Assembly: GCA_040903745.1 (NCBI GenBank)
Contig: JBBDUV010000037.1
Span: forward strand, 94,100-158,099
Direction: 5' to 3'
DNA from: M55B112 sp040903745
GTDB lineage: Bacteria > Bacteroidota > Bacteroidia > Bacteroidales > GCA-2748055
Length of the DNA: 64,000 bases
A program made the position numbers and the translations under genes. The notes under the pieces are model-generated. The model saw only the letters and a list, made by a program, of their open reading frames with translations, had not been told where the DNA came from and did not search any database. Below are positions 1 through 9,546 of the stretch, in pieces; within the stretch, counting starts at the first letter, position 1, and each line of letters starts with the position of its first letter.

Positions 1-24
1 TTAAAGCCAATTAAAAAAAGAAAT

Positions 25-1290
25 ATGGAGCTAAAAGAATATTCACCACTTAAGTCAACACTGACAGTATTTACTGCAGGTGCATTTTTCTTCTATAGTT
101 TTATCCAGATGAGCCTTTTCAGTACTGAAGCTATGAAAATATATTTCATGGATATACTTTCACTGAAGTCTACTGCTGAATTTGGAAATTTTGCGGGCAC
201 CTTTCTATATGGAACCGTACTATTCCTTATTCCGATTGGATTAATGCTTGATAAGTTTTCTGTAAGAAAACTTATAATTGCAATGGTTGCTCTTGTAGTA
301 TTATGTAATATCGGACTCACATTTTCTACCAACGTCTACATAGCCATGGGCTTAAGATTTCTGACTGGAATAGCTCATTGTGTTGCCTTCATGGCACCAT
401 TTAGGCTTGCTCCTAGGTGGTTCCAGTCAAAACAACTTGCACTAGTTTCCGGGCTGCTCGTAGCATTTGCAGTGTTTGGAGGTTGGGTTGCAGGAGCTCC
501 AATGTTGGCCATGATAAATGAAGTTGGGGCCAGAAACAGTATGCTAATAAATAGTCTCCTGGGGGTAATAATTCTTATACTCGCCGGAATTTTTGTCAAA
601 GATTTTCCCTCTGGTCATATAACTGAAGTAGGTAATGATGAATCTCCTTCGCTATTAAAGGGGCTTAAGTTGGCTGCAAAAAACAAGCAAAACTGGCTAG
701 CGGGACTTTATATCGGACTGTTGAATCTTTCGGTATTACTTTTAGGCGCTATTTGGGGCACAACCTATCTTAAAATTATAAATCCGGAATTTTCAGAAGC
801 AACATTTACCGGAATCATTGGAATGATCTTCATAGGCACAATGATAGGATCTCCACTATCCGGTTGGATCTCGGACAGATTGAGATCACGAAAAAAGGCG
901 ATGCTAGGTGGTGGTGTTTTATCACTTATTGTCATGCTGTTGATTCTATTTCCACCAAGTACGAGCGCTGGCCTATTCTATATTTTGTTTCTTCTGCTGG
1001 GAATTACAACCGCAGCTCAAAGTATCGGATATCCTGTCATTGCAGAATCGAATGAAGATAGGGTTTTGGGAACAGCTAATAGTCTTTCAGCAGTTGTATT
1101 GATGGGCATTGCTGCGATAGGTCAACCTCTCTTTGGCTTCATGGTTAAGATTTTTGGAGCGGGACCTGATGCTACTTTATTGGAAGTTCAAAACGCTTTT
1201 GAAACAACCATTTGGGTAATGCCGATAGCGTTCATCTGTGCCATCATCTGCGCATTATTGATTAAGGATTCTTTCAAAAAGGAACTGTAA
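25..1290 (+). CDS. MFS transporter, probable sugar-acid permease
   Basis: A 421-residue inner-membrane protein with about 12 hydrophobic segments, the normal size for the major facilitator superfamily. Both halves carry the loop 2-3 motif A in recognisable form: GLMLDKFSVRK near residue 75 and SGWISDRLRSRKK near residue 280. The family moves small solutes with protons or by exchange. It stands first in a block of sugar-acid catabolism genes on the same strand, so uptake of an aldonate or uronate is the natural inference, but specificity cannot be read from the sequence. The ATG lies 24 bases from the window edge, so upstream operon members may exist outside. Followed 128 bases later by a second, unrelated permease. 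Confidence 0.82.
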   Translation: MELKEYSPLKSTLTVFTAGAFFFYSFIQMSLFSTEAMKIYFMDILSLKSTAEFGNFAGTFLYGTVLFLIPIGLMLDKFSVRKLIIAMVALVVLCNIGLTFSTNVYIAMGLRFLTGIAHCVAFMAPFRLAPRWFQSKQLALVSGLLVAFAVFGGWVAGAPMLAMINEVGARNSMLINSLLGVIILILAGIFVKDFPSGHITEVGNDESPSLLKGLKLAAKNKQNWLAGLYIGLLNLSVLLLGAIWGTTYLKIINPEFSEATFTGIIGMIFIGTMIGSPLSGWISDRLRSRKKAMLGGGVLSLIVMLLILFPPSTSAGLFYILFLLLGITTAAQSIGYPVIAESNEDRVLGTANSLSAVVLMGIAAIGQPLFGFMVKIFGAGPDATLLEVQNAFETTIWVMPIAFICAIICALLIKDSFKKEL

Positions 1291-1418
1291 GATGCGACCT
1301 TGTTATTTGTTTGCCGGCTAACTGCCACATTTCGTTGCACTGAAAATGAAAGGAAGTTTATACCTTAGATGGCATTATATAAATAACGAAGCGATTTTGC
1401 CTTTACATATAAAAAAAC

Positions 1419-2432
1419 ATGGAACTGATATTACCTTTTTTACTAGTGATTTTTGCGAGTTTCTTTCAGGGAACATTTGGCTTGGGAATGAAATATATCA
1501 AGCCGCTGGCATGGGAAGCCTGGTGGTTGGTACACGTTTTTATTGCCATGATTCTATTCCCGATGACTTGGGCGTTGATCGCCATACCCGATTTATTTAA
1601 AGTCATTTTCGCAACGGATGGAATAATCCTGTTTAAAGCAATGCTGTTTGGTTTCCTGTGGGGAATTGGCGGAATTCTATTTGGCAAGAGCGTTGGAAAA
1701 GTTGGAGTATCTTTAACCTATGGTATAGTAATGGGTTTGGCTTCTGCAGTAGGTTCAATTGTGCCATTATTTCAGATTGAAGACGCGGTTTCTCAACCCT
1801 CTTTTCCCTATGTTATCCTAGGTGTATTTATAATTGTAATTGGAGTAGTAATTGTTGCCTTGGCTGGGATAAAACGCGACAAATTAAATAATCCGGGAAC
1901 AGGAATCCCCTCAGGTAAATTCTTCCAAACCGGATTGCTAATTGCTGTGACAAGCGGTGTGCTTTCCGCTTTATTAAATGTGGGTTTTGCAAATGCTGGA
2001 CCAGTTGCGGAATCTGCTATAAGCAGAGGTACAACACAAATTAATTCAAGTCTGGCAGCTTGGGTGGTTGTACTTTGGGGGGCGTTTTTAATGAATGCGA
2101 TTTATGCTATTGTCTTACTAATTAGGAACAAATCTTACACAACATATAAGGGTACAATTAATACAAAAGCTTTTCGCTGGGCTGTGGTAGCAGGGCTATT
2201 CTGGTTTGCTGCATTAGGAATTTACGGATTGGGAGCTGCGTTAATGGGCAGTATTGGTCCAGTAATAGGGTGGCCTATGCTTTTGGGGCTGTCATTGATC
2301 ATAAGTAACATTTGGGCCTATCGGGCAGGAGAATGGGAAAACGTTAAGATGCCCTTCAGGCTTATGCTGGTAGGTCTGACAATTATTATTTTGGCCTGCA
2401 TTATTCTTGGATATTCAAACGGATTAAATTAG
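1419..2432 (+). CDS. RhaT-like L-rhamnose/H+ symporter family permease
   Basis: A 337-residue polytopic protein with about ten membrane segments. The N-terminal helix pair, the GFLWGIGGILFGKSVGKVG stretch near residues 84-102 and the overall length resemble E. coli RhaT, a proton symporter for 6-deoxyhexoses in the DMT superfamily. I therefore infer uptake of rhamnose or a related deoxysugar or sugar acid. It ends 6 bases before the enolase-superfamily gene, so the two are almost certainly co-transcribed. The substrate is uncertain because no rhamnose isomerase, rhamnulokinase or aldolase is visible nearby; the neighbouring enzymes point to an acid pathway instead. Confidence 0.78.
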   Translation: MELILPFLLVIFASFFQGTFGLGMKYIKPLAWEAWWLVHVFIAMILFPMTWALIAIPDLFKVIFATDGIILFKAMLFGFLWGIGGILFGKSVGKVGVSLTYGIVMGLASAVGSIVPLFQIEDAVSQPSFPYVILGVFIIVIGVVIVALAGIKRDKLNNPGTGIPSGKFFQTGLLIAVTSGVLSALLNVGFANAGPVAESAISRGTTQINSSLAAWVVVLWGAFLMNAIYAIVLLIRNKSYTTYKGTINTKAFRWAVVAGLFWFAALGIYGLGAALMGSIGPVIGWPMLLGLSLIISNIWAYRAGEWENVKMPFRLMLVGLTIIILACIILGYSNGLN

Positions 2433-2438
2433 ACTAGG

Positions 2439-3572
2439 ATGAAAATAAAATCTATTGAAAGCTATATTGTTGCTGATAAACTTAAAGAATCTTTTTATTT
2501 CTCTCAATGGGAGTACTCGGAAAGAAGGATATGTATAGTAAAAGTTACTAGCAGTTCAGGACATGTGGGCTGGGGTGAAGGTTATGGGCCGGCATCATTG
2601 GTAAAGGCAGGAATAGAGCACCTCACACCCTTTGTTCTTAATCAGAATCCCTTGGAAACAGAGACAATATGGTGTATAATGTATAGCCGTATACTTGATT
2701 TTGCACGGCGTGGAATACTTCTTTCTGCATTAAGCGCCATTGATGTGGCTTTATGGGATTTAAAGGGCAAAATTCTGGATCAGCCTGTACATATGCTGTT
2801 GGGTGGGAAGAAAAGAGATAAGATCATCCCATATGCCACTGGAATGTACTATACAAAATGTCCTGACCTGGCAGATAAACTTGCTAAAGAGGCAGAAGAA
2901 TATGCGAATATGGGGTATAAGGCCATGAAAATGAAAGTCGGTTTAGGAATTAAATTAGATAAGATTCATGTGCACCGGGTAAGGGAGGCAATCGGTTCTG
3001 ATATCGCTCTGATGATTGATGCTAATCATGCATATAGCCTACGTGAAGCAGCGCAGCTTTCAAGATCTGTTGAAGAGTTCAATATAGGCTGGTTTGAAGA
3101 GCCAATTTCCCCGGAATATTACGAGCAGTATGCAGAATTGCGTACCAAAACTTCAATTCCAATTGCAGGAGGAGAGTGCGAGTACTTGCGATATGGATTT
3201 CATACCTTGATGAAATCAAATTCAGTGGACATCGTACAACCTGATATTTGCTCAACTGGAGGTTTAACAGAAGCCAAGAGAATTGCAACGCTCGCATCGA
3301 CTTATGGTGTGGAGCTGGTTCCGCATACGTGGGGGACTGGCATTGCTATTTCTGCAGCCTTACATTTTCTTAGTAATCTGGACACATTACCAGGTCGATT
3401 AAACAGTCCTTGTTGCTTGATTGAATATGACAAAACCGAGAATGGATTGCGAGATGAATTAACATCCAGCGATATGATTGTGAACAATGGAGAAATAACC
3501 ATTTACGACAAACCAGGTTTGGGGTTTGAAATTAATGAGAAAGCTTTGAAGAAATATGCACTAAAAATTTAG
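2439..3572 (+). CDS. Enolase-superfamily sugar-acid dehydratase/cycloisomerase (mandelate racemase subgroup)
   Basis: A 377-residue member of the mandelate racemase/muconate lactonizing enzyme family. The catalytic set is complete: KxK at K164/K166, metal ligands D194, E220 (WFEEP) and E246 (GGE), and the Asp-His dyad D269 (VQPD) and H296 (PHTWG). This group abstracts the proton alpha to a carboxylate and usually dehydrates aldonic or aldaric acids to 2-keto-3-deoxy acids. The C-terminal stretch from PHTWGTG onward resembles galactarolactone cycloisomerase-type members, so lactone opening is an alternative. The genes that follow (aldolase, kinase) fit a 2-keto-3-deoxy acid product. The stop is 3 bases before the aldehyde dehydrogenase start, an operon arrangement. 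Exact substrate is unknown. Confidence 0.85.
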   Translation: MKIKSIESYIVADKLKESFYFSQWEYSERRICIVKVTSSSGHVGWGEGYGPASLVKAGIEHLTPFVLNQNPLETETIWCIMYSRILDFARRGILLSALSAIDVALWDLKGKILDQPVHMLLGGKKRDKIIPYATGMYYTKCPDLADKLAKEAEEYANMGYKAMKMKVGLGIKLDKIHVHRVREAIGSDIALMIDANHAYSLREAAQLSRSVEEFNIGWFEEPISPEYYEQYAELRTKTSIPIAGGECEYLRYGFHTLMKSNSVDIVQPDICSTGGLTEAKRIATLASTYGVELVPHTWGTGIAISAALHFLSNLDTLPGRLNSPCCLIEYDKTENGLRDELTSSDMIVNNGEITIYDKPGLGFEINEKALKKYALKI

Positions 3573-3575
3573 GAT

Positions 3576-5012
3576 ATGCAATACAGTTATAAAAAAATGT
3601 ACATCAACGGAGAGCTGGTTGACGCCATTTCCGGAGCAAAAGAAAAAGTTGAATGTCCTGGCACAGGGGAAGCGATTGCTGAAATTGCCTGGGCGGGCAA
3701 GGAAGATGCTGAATTGGCATTGAAATCCGCTCAAGCTGCATTTAAAAAGTGGTCCAAAATGAGTGTGAATACACGTAAAATGTGGATGGACAAGTTACGT
3801 GTTGCGGTGATGGAACGCGAGCATGAAATCAAGGAGGCTGTAATGTATGAGATGGGGAAAACCTATAACCAGGCTCTTGAAGATTATGAAACAGTCGTAA
3901 ATGCTTTGGATTGGTACCCACAGGAAATGCTACACCGGCGCGATGTAATCATACCAGACCCTGACGGAACCCATGCTCATCAAATCATAAAACAAGCCGC
4001 TGGTGTTGCTGTTGGGTATCTGGCATGGAACTTTCCATTGCTAAACTTCGGATTTAAAATTGGCCCTGCGCTTGCGGCGGGCTGTACACTGATAGTCAAA
4101 CCTTCGGCAAACGCACCCCTTTCTGCATATCTGATTGGCGAGATCATGGAAAGCATAAACTTTCCAAAGGGCGTCGTAAATATTTTGGCCGGTTCAAATA
4201 GCGAACTGGCTTTAACTCTTTCTTCCAGCAAAATTCCCAGAGTTATTACGATGATCGGATCTTCAGTGTCAGGTAGAATGGCAATGCAGCAGGCCGCGAC
4301 ATCCATCAAGCATTTCAGCATGGAACTGGGAGGAAATGCACCCGGCATTGTATTCGAAGATGCTAATCTTTCGCAGGCATTGAACGATTTGTCAGCATTA
4401 AAGTTTGGTAACTGCGGACAAATTTGTGTGTCACCAAACAGGATATTTGTGCATGAGAATATTTACGATGAATTTGTCGCGAGATTCGTAGAGAAAGCAA
4501 ATAAGCTAAAGATTGGATTTGGTAAAGACTCAAAGATCGATATGGGCCCACTTGTAGATAGTCGTTCTCGTGAGAGGATAATGAAGCTAGCTGAGACAAC
4601 TATTAAGGAAGGCGCCAAACTGGAATGTGGTGGCAAAATTCCGAAAGGTATGGAAAAAGGATATTTTTTCGAACCTACTGTTTTTAGCAATGTAACGCGG
4701 AAAATGACAATTTTTAGAGAAGAAATATTTGGCCCCCTGGCTGCAATATATAAATTTTCTTCTGTTGAAGAAGTACTCGAGATGGCCAATGATTGTGACG
4801 TAGGCCTCTCCAGCTACGTTTACACCAAAGATATTAATCTGATCCAAAAGCTTACTCTTGAGCTAGAGGTGGGTGAAGTTCATGTAAACGGTTTCAAATA
4901 TGCAATATATTTACCACATGGCGGAGTAAAAGAGAGTGGTATTGGACATGATTGCTCCTACCTGGCACTGGATGATTACCTGGAGAACAAAAGAATAACT
5001 ATAAGAGTCTAA
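3576..5012 (+). CDS. NAD(P)+-dependent aldehyde dehydrogenase
   Basis: A 478-residue protein of the standard ALDH length. Visible active-site elements are the oxyanion Asn N152 in AWNFP, cofactor Lys K175 in VKPS, the general base E250 in MELGGN and the nucleophile C284 in GQIC. The family oxidises aldehydes to acids through a thiohemiacetal. In this operon it could oxidise an aldose or lactaldehyde-like intermediate, or 2-oxoglutarate semialdehyde if the substrate is a pentonic or hexaric acid; sequence alone does not decide. It starts directly after the dehydratase and is followed 36 bases later by the KDPG-type aldolase. Confidence 0.88.
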   Translation: MQYSYKKMYINGELVDAISGAKEKVECPGTGEAIAEIAWAGKEDAELALKSAQAAFKKWSKMSVNTRKMWMDKLRVAVMEREHEIKEAVMYEMGKTYNQALEDYETVVNALDWYPQEMLHRRDVIIPDPDGTHAHQIIKQAAGVAVGYLAWNFPLLNFGFKIGPALAAGCTLIVKPSANAPLSAYLIGEIMESINFPKGVVNILAGSNSELALTLSSSKIPRVITMIGSSVSGRMAMQQAATSIKHFSMELGGNAPGIVFEDANLSQALNDLSALKFGNCGQICVSPNRIFVHENIYDEFVARFVEKANKLKIGFGKDSKIDMGPLVDSRSRERIMKLAETTIKEGAKLECGGKIPKGMEKGYFFEPTVFSNVTRKMTIFREEIFGPLAAIYKFSSVEEVLEMANDCDVGLSSYVYTKDINLIQKLTLELEVGEVHVNGFKYAIYLPHGGVKESGIGHDCSYLALDDYLENKRITIRV

Positions 5013-5048
5013 TGCTTAGGAAGTCAAGAACTTTTTAAAGATATTATT

Positions 5049-5723
5049 ATGCTACCTATAGAACAAAAAGCAATGAATCCTGCGATTCTGGATAGGATTG
5101 ATAAATCAGGTCTTATTGCTGTACTGGTGATTGATGAACTGAAACATGCAGTGCCTCTGGCAAATGCACTGCTTGAAGGTGGTGTAACTAATATTGAGCT
5201 TACCTTGAGAACATCAGCAGCACTTAAATCAGTAGAGGCAATCAAAAAGAACTGTCCCGGTATTAACCTAGGAATTGGCACAGTGCTTACTATTGAACAG
5301 GTAAAGGCAGTCGCAGATTTAGGTGTTGATTTTGCGGTTGCACCAGGCTGTAATCCCAAAATAATTGAAGCTGCACAAAAATATGGATTATCCTTTGCTC
5401 CAGGTATTTCGACTGCTTCTGAGCTTGAAAGGGCAATTGAATTGGGGTGCAGGGTTCTGAAATTCTTTCCTGCTGAACAATTCGGAGGATTAAATTACCT
5501 AAAAAGTATGACAGCACCCTATCAATACCTGGGATTAAAATTCATTCCATTGGGTGGTCTTAACATTTCAAATGTAAAGGAATACATCGCATCTAACCTG
5601 ATAACTGCCATTGGAGGATCGTGGATTGCCAAACGCTCTCTGATTCAAGACGAGAGGTGGATCGATATTACAGAAAATGCAAAGAAAATAACAACCTTAA
5701 TTAATGATGTGAGGAAAAGATGA
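5049..5723 (+). CDS. eda: KDPG/KHG aldolase family protein
   Basis: A 224-residue class I aldolase of the 2-dehydro-3-deoxy-phosphogluconate/4-hydroxy-2-oxoglutarate family. The Schiff-base lysine is K138 in VLKFFPAE, and the catalytic Glu is E50 in IELTLRT; GIGTVLT and the late GGLN phosphate-site motif are also present. It cleaves a phosphorylated 2-keto-3-deoxy acid into pyruvate and a triose phosphate. Together with the downstream KDG-type kinase it gives a full lower Entner-Doudoroff or De Ley-Doudoroff branch. The second Met (residue 9) could also start the protein without changing the domain. The KDPG versus KDPGal preference is not readable. Confidence 0.88.
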   Translation: MLPIEQKAMNPAILDRIDKSGLIAVLVIDELKHAVPLANALLEGGVTNIELTLRTSAALKSVEAIKKNCPGINLGIGTVLTIEQVKAVADLGVDFAVAPGCNPKIIEAAQKYGLSFAPGISTASELERAIELGCRVLKFFPAEQFGGLNYLKSMTAPYQYLGLKFIPLGGLNISNVKEYIASNLITAIGGSWIAKRSLIQDERWIDITENAKKITTLINDVRKR

Positions 5724-5794
5724 TAATGAGGCGTTTGTAAATTATCTAAATCCAATATTTTCTTGACTTTTTTTAAATTCAACACACGTTAAAA

Positions 5795-6889
5795 ATGAAA
5801 AGAATTGTAACATTCGGTGAAATAATGGCACGTTTTTGTCCCGAAAATTTTCAACGATTTCGACATAGCATGCCAGGGAAACTTGACATGACTTTTGCTG
5901 GCGCTGAGGCGAACGTAGCAGCATCTATCGCTATGCTTGGAGGTGATGCTCGTTTTATAACTGCTCTGCCCGATAACGAAATGACTGAGGCCTGCCTTGC
6001 AAATCTAAAAGGAATTGATGTCGATGTATCATGCATTCAAAAGGTTGAGAAAGGAAGGTTTGGCATTTATTTTGTTGAAAAAGGAGCCAATCAGCGACCT
6101 AGCCGGGTAATGTATGACAGGGAATATTCATCCATCTCTCTCACCAGCGGGAAAGCTTATAATTGGGATAAAATGCTGGAGGGAGCCAATTGGTTTCATA
6201 CTACTGGTATCACACCAGCATTATCAGAAATTGCTGCCAACACAACGAAAACGGCTGTTGAAGCTGCCAAGGAGAATGGAGTTACTGTTTCAGTTGATCT
6301 TAACTTCCGGAAAAAATTGTGGCAATGGAAGAGCAACACACCTGCTAACAAATTAGCAGAACAAACGATGCGCTCCATTTTACCCTATGTTGATGTTGTT
6401 ATTGCCAACGAAGAAGATGCTCACGATGTTTTGGGAATATCTGCTGCAAACACAGATGTAGAGAGTGGAGTCCTGGATGTTTCAAAATATTCGGAAGTTG
6501 CCAGGGAGATTGTCCGACAATTTCCAAATTTGAAGAAAGTTGCAATAACGCTTAGGGAGAGTATTTCAGCTACTCATAATAATTGGGGTGCAATGCTGTT
6601 TGATGCTGATTCAGATAAATCATTCTTTGCTCCTACAGATTCAGAAGGGAATTATTCTCCTTACGAAATAAAATCAATAGTTGATCGTATAGGGGGAGGA
6701 GATTCCTTCGGTGCAGGCTTAATATTTGCCCTGAACACATCCGAATTGTCTAATCCGGAAGATGCAGTCAGGTTTGCCGTTGCTGCCTCGTGTTTATGTC
6801 ATTCAATCAATGGTGATTTCAATTACTCTTCACGATCAGAAGTGGAAGCCCTGATGCAAGGCTCATCTTCTGGAAGGGTAGTAAGATAA
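5795..6889 (+). CDS. kdgK: PfkB-family sugar kinase, probable 2-keto-3-deoxygluconate kinase
   Basis: A 364-residue ribokinase/PfkB kinase. It has an N-terminal sugar-binding GAEANVA motif (residues 36-42) and the C-terminal anion-hole and catalytic motif GGGDSFGAG with D303 as the base. PfkB kinases phosphorylate sugars and keto-acids with ATP. The position directly behind an eda-type aldolase and an enolase-superfamily dehydratase makes 2-keto-3-deoxy-gluconate or galactonate the likely substrate. It is slightly longer than many KdgK proteins because of residues about 215-235 and 255-290. The assignment as KdgK rests on context plus family; fructokinase or another PfkB activity is the alternative. 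Confidence 0.8.
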   Translation: MKRIVTFGEIMARFCPENFQRFRHSMPGKLDMTFAGAEANVAASIAMLGGDARFITALPDNEMTEACLANLKGIDVDVSCIQKVEKGRFGIYFVEKGANQRPSRVMYDREYSSISLTSGKAYNWDKMLEGANWFHTTGITPALSEIAANTTKTAVEAAKENGVTVSVDLNFRKKLWQWKSNTPANKLAEQTMRSILPYVDVVIANEEDAHDVLGISAANTDVESGVLDVSKYSEVAREIVRQFPNLKKVAITLRESISATHNNWGAMLFDADSDKSFFAPTDSEGNYSPYEIKSIVDRIGGGDSFGAGLIFALNTSELSNPEDAVRFAVAASCLCHSINGDFNYSSRSEVEALMQGSSSGRVVR

Positions 6890-7018
6890 GTGGCTTAAAC
6901 TGCATGAAGATTTTATATATCTTAATTGAAAATATGCAGGCGTTCATGCTAAAAAATATCTTTATAAACTTTTGGAAACCATTCTAAAGTGAGGGAAATC
7001 TAAAATTCTTATCGAGAT

Positions 7019-8350
7019 ATGTTGCTGAATCTTACAATATTGATCTTTTTTCTCTTTTTGCTAATACTATCTATTTCAAAGTTAAATCTCCATCCTTTTA
7101 TAGCGCTTATTATGAGCGCCATAGCACTGGGACTGTCTTTTGGATTAGGGGGGAGAAAAACAGTTGAAGTATTATTGCAAGGATTTAGTAACACTTTGCA
7201 GTGGATTGCTATCATTATAATACTTGGTGCATTTATTGGGGAGGTTCTCAAGGAAACTGGCGGAGCAATTCGAATTTCCAACCGCATTATAGGCTGGTCA
7301 GGTAAAAAGAAATTACCCTGGGCATTGGGGTTAACAGGTTATTTGATATCCATTCCTGTTTTTGTAGATGTAGCTTACATTTTGTTACAGCCGGTCATCG
7401 AATCAGTTGCGGCAAAAACCAAAAAACCTATACTTTATCTTGGCTTATCTCTTACTGCAGGTCTAACTGTATCGCATACATTAATACCTCCTACACCGGG
7501 ACCTTTGGCTGTTGCATCTTTACTCCATGCAGATATTGGTCGAATGCTGGTTGTGAATATAATTGTAGCACTTTTTGCTATGACTGGGGGGATTTTATTT
7601 GTAAAATTCTTTGTTAAGAATGTCTACATCGAATATGATAAAAAGTTATCCAAAATTTCAATACCCGATCATCCCAATCACGCCGAACCTTTAAATAAGT
7701 GGAAATTTGTTCTTGATCTTATACCAATAATATTACCTATTCTATTAATCGGAATAGGTACATTTATCAAAGCGGATTCAAACACTATCGCGTCAAATAT
7801 AGTTGGGTTTATTACCACGCCTTTAATCGCAGTTTTTATAGGGGCATTAATAGCCAGCTTTCAGGTTAAGTCCGGAAATAAAATGGGCACAATAAACCGC
7901 TTGGTTGAACAGGCGATAATCAAATCAGCGATGGTTATTATGATTACTGGGGCAGGAGGTTCACTAGGATTTGTTATTAAAGAAAGTGGAATACAAAATG
8001 AAATAGTCCAGGTATTCTCGCAATATTCTTTCTTAGGCTTCCTGCTTCCCTTTACAGTTGCTTCAATCTTGACAATTTCAACTGGTTCCATAACAGTATC
8101 ACTTGTTGGAACAGCTTCTATGTTAGGTCCCATGTTAAGTAACTTGCCTATGTCTCCTGAAATAACTGCAGCACTTATCGGCTCAGGAGCCTTTATAGTT
8201 TTTCATGCTAATTCAAGCTTTTTCTGGCTATTAAATCGCTTGCATGAAGTGCCTCCCAAAATATTGTACCGAACTTATACTCTTCAATCCCTGGTCATGG
8301 GATTATCAGGTTTAATCGGGGCATTAATTCTGAAAGTTTCAGGATTTTAG
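7019..8350 (+). CDS. GntP-family gluconate/sugar-acid:H+ permease
   Basis: A 443-residue, strongly hydrophobic protein with about 12-14 membrane segments and the length usual for GntP permeases. Characteristic stretches include LIPPTPGPLAVASLLHADIG near residues 158-177 and LTISTGSITVSLVGTASML in the second half. The family imports gluconate, galactonate, idonate or glycerate with protons. Third permease in this cluster and the one whose family best fits a 2-keto-3-deoxy acid pathway. A gap of 129 bases after the kinase contains no clear terminator, so it may belong to the same unit. Confidence 0.85.
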   Translation: MLLNLTILIFFLFLLILSISKLNLHPFIALIMSAIALGLSFGLGGRKTVEVLLQGFSNTLQWIAIIIILGAFIGEVLKETGGAIRISNRIIGWSGKKKLPWALGLTGYLISIPVFVDVAYILLQPVIESVAAKTKKPILYLGLSLTAGLTVSHTLIPPTPGPLAVASLLHADIGRMLVVNIIVALFAMTGGILFVKFFVKNVYIEYDKKLSKISIPDHPNHAEPLNKWKFVLDLIPIILPILLIGIGTFIKADSNTIASNIVGFITTPLIAVFIGALIASFQVKSGNKMGTINRLVEQAIIKSAMVIMITGAGGSLGFVIKESGIQNEIVQVFSQYSFLGFLLPFTVASILTISTGSITVSLVGTASMLGPMLSNLPMSPEITAALIGSGAFIVFHANSSFFWLLNRLHEVPPKILYRTYTLQSLVMGLSGLIGALILKVSGF

Positions 8351-8449
8351 TTTCTGTTGCGGAACCTGAAGAATAAGCAAGGAGTATTTGTAAAATGAAT
8401 TCCTTCAGCGATTTAACAAATAAAAAATTTTACTTTCAGTAATTTTTAA

Positions 8450-8457
8450 TATGTTTG
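8450..8457 (+). promoter_or_regulatory. Candidate -7 element (TATGTTTG) for the AraC regulator
   Basis: TATGTTTG matches the Bacteroidota -7 consensus TAnnTTTG exactly and lies 23 bases before the regulator's ATG. No good TTG element is present at the expected upstream distance, so this is only a half-supported promoter. It suggests the regulator has its own transcript. Confidence 0.35.
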
Positions 8458-8480
8458 TGAATATTATTAGTTACTGAATC

Positions 8481-9344
8481 ATGAAATTGGTAGTTAAAGA
8501 TAGCAACAGGATAACAGACAGTTGTTTTCATATTTATGAAAAAACGGCTCCCTGTTTTGATGGATCCTGGCATTTTCATAAGGAATATGAACTGTTATTG
8601 ATTACAAAAAGCTCAGGGATTCGGTTTGTGGGTGACAATGTGTCAAATTTTCTGCCTGGTGACCTTGTGTTGGTAGGTCCCCATCTCCCACATTTATGGA
8701 GAAATAATCCATCATACTATAATCAATCGTCTAAAAAATCAGTCCGAACGATTGTAATTAAGTTTCATCCTGATTTTTTGGGAAGAGACTTATTTAAAAT
8801 CAACGATTTTGTCAGGATTAATTCAATGCTGGAAAAAGCCAAATACGGAATTTATTTTGGCCTTCGTACAAGTAATATACTTAAAGTAAATATAATAGAA
8901 CTGCTAAACCTCTCAGGTGCAGAGAAAGTTATAAAGTTATTGTCTGTATTGGACCTTTTATCCAAGTGTGAAGATTATTCCCTGCTTTCTGTCTCTGATA
9001 TGCGTCAGAAAATAGATGATAAGAAAAAGAGATGGGACAATGTTATTAAATTTATGTCCGATAATTATTCGAAGGATATATCTCTAGCCAATGTGTCTGA
9101 TATTGCTTGCATGACTACAAATTCGTTCTGTCGTTTTTTCAAGAATATGACCAATAAATCATTTACGGTTTTTCTGAATGAAATACGCATCAATAACGCC
9201 GCCAGGTTATTGATACAGCAGGAGAATACTATCTCAAATGTTTCATATGATGTAGGTTATAAATCAATTACCAATTTCAACCGGCAGTTCAAGAAGATTA
9301 TTGGAATTACTCCGAGTGAATACAAGAGGAAATTGCAGCCCTGA
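8481..9344 (+). CDS. AraC-family transcriptional regulator
   Basis: A 287-residue one-component regulator. Residues about 25-75 form a cupin-like sensor start (WHFHKEYELLLI, then GDLVLVGPHLPHLW), and residues about 190-285 contain the two helix-turn-helix units of the AraC/XylS family, ending in the signature region DVGYKSITNFNRQFKKIIG. It lies downstream of and in the same direction as the sugar-acid genes, so local control of that cluster by a pathway intermediate is the likely role. No operator could be assigned by eye. Confidence 0.9.
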   Translation: MKLVVKDSNRITDSCFHIYEKTAPCFDGSWHFHKEYELLLITKSSGIRFVGDNVSNFLPGDLVLVGPHLPHLWRNNPSYYNQSSKKSVRTIVIKFHPDFLGRDLFKINDFVRINSMLEKAKYGIYFGLRTSNILKVNIIELLNLSGAEKVIKLLSVLDLLSKCEDYSLLSVSDMRQKIDDKKKRWDNVIKFMSDNYSKDISLANVSDIACMTTNSFCRFFKNMTNKSFTVFLNEIRINNAARLLIQQENTISNVSYDVGYKSITNFNRQFKKIIGITPSEYKRKLQP

Positions 9345-9546
9345 AGTGTCAATAATAAGGCCACCGTATTACTATGGAAGGTTAGATACGCCTCTGCTAT
9401 AAAGCATTAGAAGGAAATATAATGGAAAACAAGAGGTGCGACAGACTCACAGAAAAGGTAAAGGAAACCCTGAAAATCATCCGGCAGTGCAGAAAATGAT
9501 AGCATCCAATATTACAATCATTAACCTGGCAAACTGGCAGGAGGAC

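Noticed and set aside
1346..1600. 84-codon plus-strand frame before the RhaT-like gene
   Set aside because: It overlaps the RhaT-like coding sequence in another frame, and the RhaT-like translation is clearly the conserved one.
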